Assembly (NCBI GenBank): GCA_900755985.1 | Contig: CAAEIL010000008.1 | Location: forward strand, 1-5,131 | Origin: Bacteroidales bacterium | GTDB taxonomy: Bacteria > Bacteroidota > Bacteroidia > Bacteroidales > Muribaculaceae | DNA: 5,131 nucleotides | Reading direction: 5' to 3' | Part shown: positions 1 to 4,655 of the stretch, piece after piece | How positions within the stretch are numbered: the stretch's first letter is position 1 | Layout of the letters: each line of letters begins with the position of its first letter | Notes under the pieces: model-generated | Seen by the model: the letters and a program-made list of their open reading frames with translations, nothing else | Told to the model about the DNA's origin: nothing | The model's database searches: none | Program-made: the position numbers and the translations under genes

Positions 1-68
1 CCGCCGATAGCCGGACCGTGGCTTTCGCCGAAGCTTGTCAGGGTGTAAATTTTGCCGAAGGTGTTCAT
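1..68 (-). CDS. aroC: Chorismate synthase, N-terminal fragment (cut by window edge)
   Basis: Reading the minus strand from the ATG at 68-66 gives 22 codons, MNTFGKIYTLTSFGESHGPA followed by IG, before the window ends. This is the characteristic start of chorismate synthase: a short strand, then the T-x-F-G-E-S-H-G signature with its conserved His, which belongs to the FMN/EPSP-binding site in this family. The enzyme converts 5-enolpyruvylshikimate-3-phosphate to chorismate, the last common step to the aromatic amino acids, folate and quinones, in the cytoplasm. The start codon overlaps the ybaK stop (ATGA), and an SD-like AAGGA lies 9 bases upstream, so the start is well supported and translation is probably coupled to ybaK. 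Only the first few percent of the usual roughly 350-residue protein is visible, so intactness cannot be judged. Confidence 0.9.
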   Translation of the reverse strand, partial: MNTFGKIYTLTSFGESHGPAIG

Positions 69-559
69 TCCTCTGTGTCCTTGGTGATGTCGGCGAGTGT
101 GCCGCCAACATATTCTATAAGTTGTGCGGGAGCTATTTCAAACTGCAGGCCGCGCTGACCCGCCGAGACAAAAATGCGGTCGAACTCGGTGGCCGTCTTG
201 TGAAAGAATATCGGGAAGGGCTTCTTCATGCCTATGGGCGAGCAGCCGCCGCGTATGTATCCGGTCAGAGACAGCAGTTCTTTCATGGGTATGAGGTCAG
301 CTTTTTTGGCGCCGGCTACGCGGGCGGCTTTTTTCAGGTCGACTTCGTGTGCGCCGGGAATGACGCATACAAAGTGTCCGACCCCGGAGCCTTCGAGTAC
401 CAGAGTCTTGAACACGCAGGCTATGTCCTCGCCGAGAGCGTCGGCGACATGCTGCGCGTCGAGGTGATCCTCGTCGACGGGGTAGGGGATGAGATTGTAT
501 GGTATGCCGGCGCGGTCGAGCAGGCGTGCGGCGTTGGTCTTTTGTATTTTCTTGGACAT
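65..559 (-). CDS. ybaK: Cys-tRNA(Pro)/Cys-tRNA deacylase, YbaK/EbsC family
   Basis: A 164-residue single-domain protein of full family length. The family hydrolyses cysteine mischarged onto tRNA(Pro), clearing prolyl-tRNA synthetase errors in trans in the cytoplasm. Visible family signatures are KTNAARLLDRAGIPY at 7-21, the VDE-D-LDAQHVA helix at 28-39, F-K-T-L-V at 50-54 whose Lys51 matches the conserved functional lysine, VIPG at 66-69 with HEVDLKKAA at 71-79, and SLTGYIRGGCSPIGMKK at 97-113 with the G-G-C-S-P-I-G loop, followed by VSAGQRGLQFEIAP at 131-144. No signal peptide or extra domain is seen. The ATG at 559-557 puts the KTNA motif at the usual distance from the N-terminus; it lies 26 bases after the sugar transferase stop and has no obvious SD. 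The gene overlaps aroC by 4 bases and is probably co-transcribed with it. Substrate choice is inferred from the family; related editing proteins act on other mischarged tRNAs, but the GGCSPIG-type sequence fits YbaK best. Confidence 0.92.
   Translation of the reverse strand: MSKKIQKTNAARLLDRAGIPYNLIPYPVDEDHLDAQHVADALGEDIACVFKTLVLEGSGVGHFVCVIPGAHEVDLKKAARVAGAKKADLIPMKELLSLTGYIRGGCSPIGMKKPFPIFFHKTATEFDRIFVSAGQRGLQFEIAPAQLIEYVGGTLADITKDTEE
78..82 (-). promoter_or_regulatory. SD-like ribosome binding site for aroC
   Basis: On the minus strand AAGGA sits 9 bases before the aroC ATG, inside the last codons of ybaK; a second purine patch, AGAGGA, directly abuts the ATG. The other starts in this window lack a purine-rich SD at normal spacing, so this one stands out. 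It supports the overlapping ATGA start and suggests re-initiation or coupled translation. Confidence 0.5.
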
Positions 560-585
560 TGTGCCGGTGGTTTATTTGCGTCCTG

Positions 586-1977
586 TCAGAAAGCGTTTTT
601 CTCACCCTGGACGGCGTTCATTATTGTGCGGACAATAATCTTCAGGTCCAGAAAGAAGTGCCAGTGCTCTATGTACCACACGTCATATTCGACGCGGCGC
701 TCCATCTTCCAGACTTCGTCGGTGATGCCCCGGTATCCGTTGACCTGGGCCCATCCGGTGATGCCGGGCTTGACGACATGGCGCACCATGTATTGGTCAA
801 TGATGCGGGTGTATTCTTCGGTGTGACGCAGCATGTGCGGTCGCGGGCCGACAATCGACATGTCGCCGAGCCAGACGTTGATGAACTGCGGCAGTTCGTC
901 GATGGAGGTGTGGCGCAGAAATTCGCCTACCCGGGTCTTGCGCGGGTCGTCTTTGGTGGCCTGCCGGCTGTCGGCCGAGGCGTTGACTTTCATTGTGCGG
1001 AATTTCAGACAGTTGAACGAGCGCCCGAGATAGCCGGTGCGCTGCTGCTTGAAGAATACCGGACCGGGCGACGACAGCTTGATGGCTATGGCTACGGGTA
1101 TGAAGATTATGGGCGAGAAGAGCAGGAACGCTGACGAGAATATGATGTCAAAGGTGCGCTTGATGCCTTGGTTGAAGGGCTGGCTCAGTGGGTTGTGGCG
1201 TAGTGTCAGTACGGGCATGGCGCCTAAATTGAGCAGTTGGTAGCCGGCGTTGACATACTGCGAAATCTGCGGTACGTAATAGAAGGCGCATACGTTGTCG
1301 TCGGCGACTTTGGCTACACGGGTCAGCGACTCGGCGGCTTCGCCCGAGAGGGTGAAGAAGACTTCGTCTATTACATGCTCTTTGATGACCTTGTCCAGGG
1401 TGTCTGTCGCACCGAGGTACTTGCCTTTGAATCCGGGTTTACATTCGTCGTCCAGAAATCCGATGACGTTGTATCCGTAGCCCCGGTCGCGTATCATCTC
1501 CTTGTACAGACGCTGTGCCGTCCGGTTGGTGCCGACGATGACGACACGCACATAGTTGCGCCCGCGACGACGCAGGCGTTTTATTATGTAGTGCTGCACC
1601 ATCCAGGCAAGAGGCATGACAAGCAACAGGCTGCCGTAGAACAGAAGGTAAAAGTGCGGGGGCAGACTGTAGCCCAGAAGTTGTAGCAGTGACAGGAAAA
1701 ACAGGGCATGCAGGCCTACCGACTGGAACGAGCGTACTGCGATGCGGTCCATGATGATGGCGTGCAGGTGGTACAGTGTGCGTGTCTGCCACAGGATTAC
1801 CGGTAAGTATGCCACGTTGATGACAATCCATAGTGGAAGTGTCGCGTGTGAGAAGCATCTGTGGCCTTCGACGCAAAGTGTACCAAGCAGCAAGGCATTT
1901 ACCAACAGTAGGTCGACAAAGGTGAGTATAAGCTGGATGTAGTGTCCGTAGTTGCCGGTGCGAGTGCTGTAATGCAT
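586..1977 (-). CDS. Undecaprenyl-phosphate glucose-1-phosphate transferase-like protein (WcaJ type)
   Basis: A 463-residue inner-membrane protein of normal length for polyisoprenyl-phosphate hexose-1-phosphate transferases, which move a sugar-1-phosphate from a UDP-sugar to undecaprenyl phosphate and so begin capsule, exopolysaccharide or O-antigen repeat synthesis. The N-terminal part has hydrophobic segments near 14-34, 46-65, 86-103 and 107-127. A nucleotide-binding-like domain follows, with VRVVIVGT at 143-150 and GYNVIGFLDD at 168-177. The catalytic bacterial sugar transferase domain starts at KRTFDI (273-278) with a membrane segment near 280-300. It continues with SSPGPVFFKQQRTG (302-315), KFRTMK (325-330), the S-I-D-E-L-P-Q catalytic segment (358-364, Asp360-Glu361), GDMSIVGPRP (371-380) and KPGITGWAQVNGYRG (403-417). 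All key motifs look intact. The ATG at 1977-1975 is the first after an in-frame TGA and places the first helix normally. Glucose or galactose as substrate cannot be told from sequence; glucose is the family default. No other polysaccharide genes are in the window. Confidence 0.93.
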   Translation of the reverse strand: MHYSTRTGNYGHYIQLILTFVDLLLVNALLLGTLCVEGHRCFSHATLPLWIVINVAYLPVILWQTRTLYHLHAIIMDRIAVRSFQSVGLHALFFLSLLQLLGYSLPPHFYLLFYGSLLLVMPLAWMVQHYIIKRLRRRGRNYVRVVIVGTNRTAQRLYKEMIRDRGYGYNVIGFLDDECKPGFKGKYLGATDTLDKVIKEHVIDEVFFTLSGEAAESLTRVAKVADDNVCAFYYVPQISQYVNAGYQLLNLGAMPVLTLRHNPLSQPFNQGIKRTFDIIFSSAFLLFSPIIFIPVAIAIKLSSPGPVFFKQQRTGYLGRSFNCLKFRTMKVNASADSRQATKDDPRKTRVGEFLRHTSIDELPQFINVWLGDMSIVGPRPHMLRHTEEYTRIIDQYMVRHVVKPGITGWAQVNGYRGITDEVWKMERRVEYDVWYIEHWHFFLDLKIIVRTIMNAVQGEKNAF

Positions 1978-2044
1978 GTGATAATTCAGGTGTGTACGAA
2001 CTTCTCCCGTGATGGTATAGGTTCATATATTGCAGGCTATGCCG

Positions 2045-2071
2045 CGTACCCGGCGCGGTTGACCGGGTACG
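2045..2071 (-). terminator. Strong hairpin after the DUF349 gene, possible terminator
   Basis: A perfect 9-bp inverted repeat, CGTACCCGG and CCGGGTACG, with a 9-base loop begins 21 bases beyond the DUF349 stop codon. The position suits a transcription terminator or a 3'-end stabilising stem, but no T-tract follows on the minus strand (CGGCATAGCC comes next), so it is not a standard intrinsic terminator. It could instead be an operator or an attenuating stem ahead of the sugar transferase gene. A separate 10-bp perfect palindrome, GACTATAGTC at 2073-2082, sits between it and the stop codon. Confidence 0.4.
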
Positions 2072-2072
2072 T

Positions 2073-2082
2073 GACTATAGTC
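2073..2082. repeat. 10-bp perfect palindrome between DUF349 gene and hairpin
   Basis: GACTATAGTC is its own reverse complement and lies 10 bases past the DUF349 stop, next to the 2045-2071 hairpin. It could be a dimeric regulator site for the downstream sugar transferase gene. A 10-bp palindrome can also arise by chance, so only the structure is claimed. I did not find a convincing TAnnTTTG promoter in the rest of the 1978-2092 spacer. Confidence 0.3.
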
Positions 2083-2092
2083 GGAAAGTGTA

Positions 2093-4102
2093 TTAGAGTT
2101 TGCTGTCAAGCAATTTGATTTTGTCCTGCAGCTCTTTGATGTCATCTTTAAGACGTTCGATTTTGCGTTCGAAGTCTTTGACCAGCGAGTTGCCCGATTT
2201 GGACTTTGCCGAAAGGAATCCGAGGTTGTTCTCGTAGGTGCGGAGTTCGGTGCGGCGTGTTTCGAGGATGCGTGCCAGACGCTCGCGTTCGCGCATCAGG
2301 CGGCCCTGGTCGCCTTCGAGGGCTGAAATGTTGGATTCGAAGTTGTCCATGCGCTCGCGGCTTTCGCGCAGGTCAAAGGCTTTGCGAACTTCGTTGATTT
2401 TGCTGCGGAACTGCTCGTAGACTTTGTCTTTTTCGCGGAAGGGAACGTGACCGATTTCTTTCCAGCGGCTCTGTAGGTTCTGTATGACCTGAATGACGTC
2501 GTTCTTGGGCGTGTCGGGGGTTATTTTGTCCAGTTCGGCGATGAGGTCGCGTTTGGCCTGAAGATTGGCGTGCTCGGTCTGGCGTACACCCGATGTGGCG
2601 GCTTTTTTCTGCTCGAAGAAGTGGTCGCAGGCGCTCTGGAAGCGTTTCCATACGGCGTCGCTGTGTTTTTTGGCTACGGTGCCTATGGTTTTCCATTCTT
2701 TCTGCATTTCGACCAGCAGGTCGGTGGTCTTTTTCCACTCGGTGCTGTCTTTGAGGCTTTCGGCTTTCTCGGCAAGGGCTGTCTTGCGTTCAAGGTTCTT
2801 GGCCATCTGCTCTTTGACCGACTTGAAGTACTCGGCTTTGGCAGCGAAGAACTTGTCACAGGTTGCGCGGAAGCGGTTGAAGAGCAGCGTGTTGAGCTTG
2901 CGCGATGCGAAGCCGAGTTTTTTCCACTCGTTCTGGGCTTCGATAATCTGGGCGGTCATGGCGTCCCACTGGGCAAACGATGACAGCGACGAGAAGTCGA
3001 GGGCTTCGATGCGCACGCACAGTGCGGTCTTGGCTTGTTCGTTGGCGACTTCGCGGGCTTTGCGTTCTTCGAAGAATGTCTGGTAGCGTTTCGAGACTTC
3101 GGCCGAGGCGTCTTTGAATTTCTGCCAGATTTCTTCGCGGAGTTCTTTGGCTACGGGGCCGATTTCGCGCCATTTGGCGTGGAGGTCCTGAAGACGTTTA
3201 AAGGCGGTGATGATATCGTTCTCGTCGTTGAGTTTGTGTGCTTCGGCAATCAGCAGCTCTTTGCTTTCGAGGTTCTTTTTGAAGTCGTAGTCGCGCAGCT
3301 CCTTGTTGATTTTGAGGTTGTCAGAGTAGCGTTCGCGGGCTTCCTGGAAGCGTTTCCATACGGTGGTCTCGTCGGTGGCCGGAACTTCGCCTATGGCGTT
3401 GAACTGGTCCTGAAGTTCGCGGTAGCGCGGGAAGGTCCGGTTGACGTTGTCAGTATCCTCGGCCAGAGCGAGAATCTGAGCTATGATGTCGTTCTTGGCC
3501 TGGAGGTTAGCGGCTTTCTGAGCCTCAATCTGCTGAGCGTAGTCAGCTTTCTTGGCTTTGATTTCGCTGAACAGCTGTTTGAAGGTTTCTTCTTCCTCGC
3601 TGACCGGCTTCCGGACAGGCTGTGTCTCTTCGCCCTCGGCGGCTTTTGCTTCGTCCTCGGGTGTCGGGGTCTCGGCTTCGGTCTTTTCGGCTGCGTTGTG
3701 CGACAGGGTGTTATAGTAGCTGCGCAGGCGGTTGATTGCTTCGCGGCTAATGTCCGCGCCGTCGCGCTGAAGTATATTTTTGGCAATTTCGATGAGCTCG
3801 GCCATTGTAGTGGGCGCCGGTTCTTTAGGCTCGGATGCGGCTTCGGCGGCTTCGTCGACGAGTTTGTCATCATCGGCGGGAATCACGTCGGCATCTTCGG
3901 CAAGCAGTGGAGTAGTCTCGGGCTGGTCGGCGGTCTGAGCCTTGGCAAGTTCGGCGGCCTCGTCGACGAGTTTGTCAGCATCGGCGGGAATCTTGTCAAC
4001 GTTGTCTACTAAGGGTTCAACTACAGAGTTTACAATGCCTTCGGCAGGCTTCAAGGGTTCTTTGGCATGTTCGTTGGCCAAAGTGGGATCGTTCTTTTCC
4101 AT
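2093..4102 (-). CDS. DUF349 repeat protein with C-terminal coiled coil, function unknown
   Basis: A 669-residue, highly charged, probably cytoplasmic protein with no signal peptide or membrane segment. Residues 1-170 are acidic, Ala/Glu/Pro-rich and likely disordered, and include a duplicated segment (IPADADKLVDEAAE at 38-51, IPADDDKLVDEAAE at 74-87). Five DUF349 repeats follow, at about 198-262, 276-346, 350-424, 434-498 and 511-577. Each ends in a W-K/R-x-I/L-G-type turn (FNAIGEV 234-240, WREIGPV 311-317, WKKLG 393-397, WKTIGTV 470-476, WKEIGHV 547-553) and then a W-x-x-F or similar helix. The first repeat has Phe in place of the first Trp. Residues 578-669 form a long predicted coiled coil. 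DUF349 has no firmly known role; the multi-helical repeats suggest a scaffold or binding protein. I chose the ATG at 4102-4100. The longer reading from 4267 adds 55 residues of unrelated composition that run across promoter-like sequence. The gene appears to stand alone, with its own upstream control region. Confidence 0.88.
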   Translation of the reverse strand: MEKNDPTLANEHAKEPLKPAEGIVNSVVEPLVDNVDKIPADADKLVDEAAELAKAQTADQPETTPLLAEDADVIPADDDKLVDEAAEAASEPKEPAPTTMAELIEIAKNILQRDGADISREAINRLRSYYNTLSHNAAEKTEAETPTPEDEAKAAEGEETQPVRKPVSEEEETFKQLFSEIKAKKADYAQQIEAQKAANLQAKNDIIAQILALAEDTDNVNRTFPRYRELQDQFNAIGEVPATDETTVWKRFQEARERYSDNLKINKELRDYDFKKNLESKELLIAEAHKLNDENDIITAFKRLQDLHAKWREIGPVAKELREEIWQKFKDASAEVSKRYQTFFEERKAREVANEQAKTALCVRIEALDFSSLSSFAQWDAMTAQIIEAQNEWKKLGFASRKLNTLLFNRFRATCDKFFAAKAEYFKSVKEQMAKNLERKTALAEKAESLKDSTEWKKTTDLLVEMQKEWKTIGTVAKKHSDAVWKRFQSACDHFFEQKKAATSGVRQTEHANLQAKRDLIAELDKITPDTPKNDVIQVIQNLQSRWKEIGHVPFREKDKVYEQFRSKINEVRKAFDLRESRERMDNFESNISALEGDQGRLMRERERLARILETRRTELRTYENNLGFLSAKSKSGNSLVKDFERKIERLKDDIKELQDKIKLLDSKL
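3842..3992 (-). repeat. Intragenic 43-bp direct duplication in the DUF349 gene
   Basis: Bases 3842-3884 and 3950-3992 match at 41 of 43 positions, offset by 108 bases (36 codons), so the reading frame is kept. It encodes the repeated acidic segment IPAD-x-DKLVDEAAE near the protein N-terminus. Near-identity at DNA level, including third codon positions, points to a recent duplication or gene-conversion event rather than conserved protein repeats. Confidence 0.85.
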
Positions 4103-4132
4103 GACGTTAGGAATTTGGTAGGGATTAAAAGA

Positions 4133-4140
4133 CAAAAATA
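4133..4140 (-). promoter_or_regulatory. Candidate -7 box proximal to the DUF349 start
   Basis: The minus strand reads TATTTTTG, an exact fit to the Bacteroidetes -7 consensus TAnnTTTG, with about 30 bases to the chosen ATG, which would give a short leader. No TTTG -33 element is present at the normal distance upstream, so this half-promoter is only a candidate. It lies inside the discarded N-terminal extension, which supports the shorter gene start. Confidence 0.4.
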
Positions 4141-4177
4141 TAATCCGGAGCCAAGGCTCGGAGTGGGTAGGATGACC

Positions 4178-4197
4178 GTCCGGGACCGGTGCCGGAC
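4178..4197 (-). repeat. GC-rich hairpin in the possible 5' leader of the DUF349 gene
   Basis: GTCCGG and CCGGAC form a 6-bp perfect stem around an 8-base loop that itself contains the palindrome ACCGGT. Just upstream in transcription, a GGCCC-AAA-GGGTC element at about 4200-4212 can also fold, using one G-U pair. If transcription starts at the distal promoter box, the mRNA would carry a folded leader of about 130 bases. No known riboswitch class is recognised. Confidence 0.35.
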
Positions 4198-4240
4198 CGA
4201 CCCTTTGGGCCACTGCGGCACGAGAACGTATATCACGCCC

Positions 4241-4268
4241 CAAATTTAATAAAAAAAATCCAACCAAA
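4241..4268 (-). promoter_or_regulatory. Candidate Bacteroidetes-type promoter, distal, for the DUF349 gene
   Basis: The minus strand shows TAAATTTG at 4248-4241, an exact TAnnTTTG match. A TTTG at 4268-4265 lies 16 bases upstream, within a T-rich run. The usual spacing of these boxes is nearer 19-20 bases, so the -33 element is imperfect, although the T-run allows a shifted TTTT at the right distance. It would give a leader of roughly 130 bases before the ATG at 4102. Confidence 0.45.
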
Positions 4269-4292
4269 AAAGTTCACCCCCACAATTTTCTG

Positions 4293-4304
4293 CGCAAATT
4301 TGCG
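4293..4304. repeat. 12-bp perfect palindrome, operator-like
   Basis: CGCAAATTTGCG is a perfect 12-bp palindrome about 25 bases upstream of the distal promoter candidate. Its place and symmetry suit a dimeric DNA-binding regulator. It is also where the G/T-rich tandem repeat begins. No regulator family can be named from it. Confidence 0.4.
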
Positions 4305-4321
4305 TGGTGGGTGTGGTGGGT
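4304..4321 (+). repeat. Tandem 9-bp G/T-rich repeat with G-quadruplex potential
   Basis: GTGGTGGGT occurs twice head to tail (4304-4312 and 4313-4321), followed by further GTG-rich sequence to about 4335. Within it, the plus strand reads GG-T-GGG-TGT-GG-T-GGG (4306-4320), four G-tracts with very short loops, enough for a two-layer quadruplex. Slippage-prone repeats like this can also simply be neutral. Confidence 0.6.
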
Positions 4322-4335
4322 GTGCGTGGTGTGTG

Positions 4336-4359
4336 ACTTCACGCAGTGCAACTTCACGC
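4336..4359 (+). repeat. Two 9-bp direct repeats at 15-bp spacing
   Basis: ACTTCACGC occurs at 4336-4344 and 4351-4359. A 10-bp repeat, CACAATTTTC, also occurs at 4281-4290 and 4369-4378, flanking the whole G/T-rich block. These may be regulator half-sites or traces of past duplication. Confidence 0.4.
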
Positions 4360-4381
4360 GCTTACAAACACAATTTTCAAT

Positions 4382-4417
4382 CATTTTGCAAACGCAGCGT
4401 TTTTGCCAAGCAAAATG
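4382..4417. repeat. Nested inverted repeats
   Basis: CATTTTGC (4382-4389) and GCAAAATG (4410-4417) form a perfect 8-bp inverted repeat around 20 bases. Inside lies a second symmetric unit, AAACGC-A-GCGTTT at 4390-4402. The two cannot fully fold as one simple terminator hairpin, and no adjacent T-tract was seen on either strand outside the structure. Confidence 0.5.
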
Positions 4418-4436
4418 CGGCAATGGGGCGTGCTCC

Positions 4437-4456
4437 GGCGATAGCAGTCTGTCGCC
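4437..4456 (+). repeat. 8-bp stem, 4-base loop hairpin
   Basis: GGCGATAG-CAGT-CTGTCGCC pairs along 8 positions with one G-U wobble if transcribed from the plus strand. From the minus strand that pair becomes an A-C mismatch, so the fold favours a plus-strand RNA. No T-tract follows, so it is not a standard terminator. No other sign of an RNA gene is visible. Confidence 0.35.
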
Positions 4457-4572
4457 AAACTTCCGCCTGCAGGGGAATAGCCACATCTGTCTCCCGTCAG
4501 GACTGCAGGATAGAATGTTACAAAGCCATCGACGGCGGAACAGCGGTGGCGGTGAAGGATGTTGGCAGGCAT

Positions 4573-4610
4573 AAAAAAGACTACCGGGGCGTGATGCTCC
4601 GGGAGCGGTA
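4573..4610 (-). terminator. Intrinsic terminator of the secreted-protein gene
   Basis: Some 45 bases past the stop codon at 4656, the minus strand has TACCG...CGGTA arms (4610-4606 and 4586-4582). An alternative inner stem CCGGAGC-ATCAC-GCCCCGG (4602-4584) has one A-C mismatch. A T-tract, TCTTTTTT, follows at 4580-4573. Stem, position and T-run agree with a rho-independent terminator and separate this gene from the DUF349 gene. Confidence 0.65.
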
Positions 4611-4655
4611 TTGGGAGGGTTCGTGCGGCTTGGAGTGGCCGGTACGGATTCAGGG

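Larger units (their letters stand above)
4103..4572. other. Non-coding control region upstream of the DUF349 gene
   Basis: About 470 bases without a supportable gene. Open frames exist on both strands but lack family features and are skewed in composition (for example a His/Thr-rich run translated from the G/T-rich repeat). The part next to the DUF349 start (4103-4270) holds two promoter-like boxes and GC-rich hairpins. The middle (4281-4420) is lower in GC and full of palindromes and short direct repeats. The distal part (4420-4572) holds one clear hairpin and nothing else I recognise. No tRNA or rRNA signature was seen. Confidence 0.6.

Noticed and set aside
35..826. Plus-strand open frame of 263 codons across ybaK and the end of the sugar transferase
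   Set aside because: It spans two well-supported minus-strand genes and their spacer and shows no recognisable domain.
1978..2092. Bacteroidetes promoter for the sugar transferase gene
   Set aside because: No TAnnTTTG with a correctly spaced TTTG was found; TATA-like patches such as CTATACC are too weak to call.
3035..4012. Long plus-strand open frame of 325 codons opposite the DUF349 gene
   Set aside because: It is rich in Phe, Val, Gly and Leu because it is the complement of Glu/Lys/Ala-rich coding sequence; it has no family motifs, and the minus strand there encodes clear DUF349 repeats.
4281..4456. CRISPR array or insertion-sequence ends
   Set aside because: The repeats are only 8-12 bp, occur two at a time, and are not regularly spaced; no transposase remnant or target-site duplication was found. 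The 10-bp flanking repeat is too weak alone to call an insertion.
4274..4486. Cys/His-rich 70-codon minus-strand frame resembling a small metal-binding protein
   Set aside because: The His/Thr run is only the translation of the G/T-rich tandem repeat, the Cys residues do not form a spaced motif pair, and the frame crosses nested inverted repeats and palindromes.
4381..4572. 63-codon minus-strand frame starting directly after the terminator T-tract
   Set aside because: The start abuts the terminator, leaving no room for a leader or promoter, and the composition is atypical with no recognisable motif.
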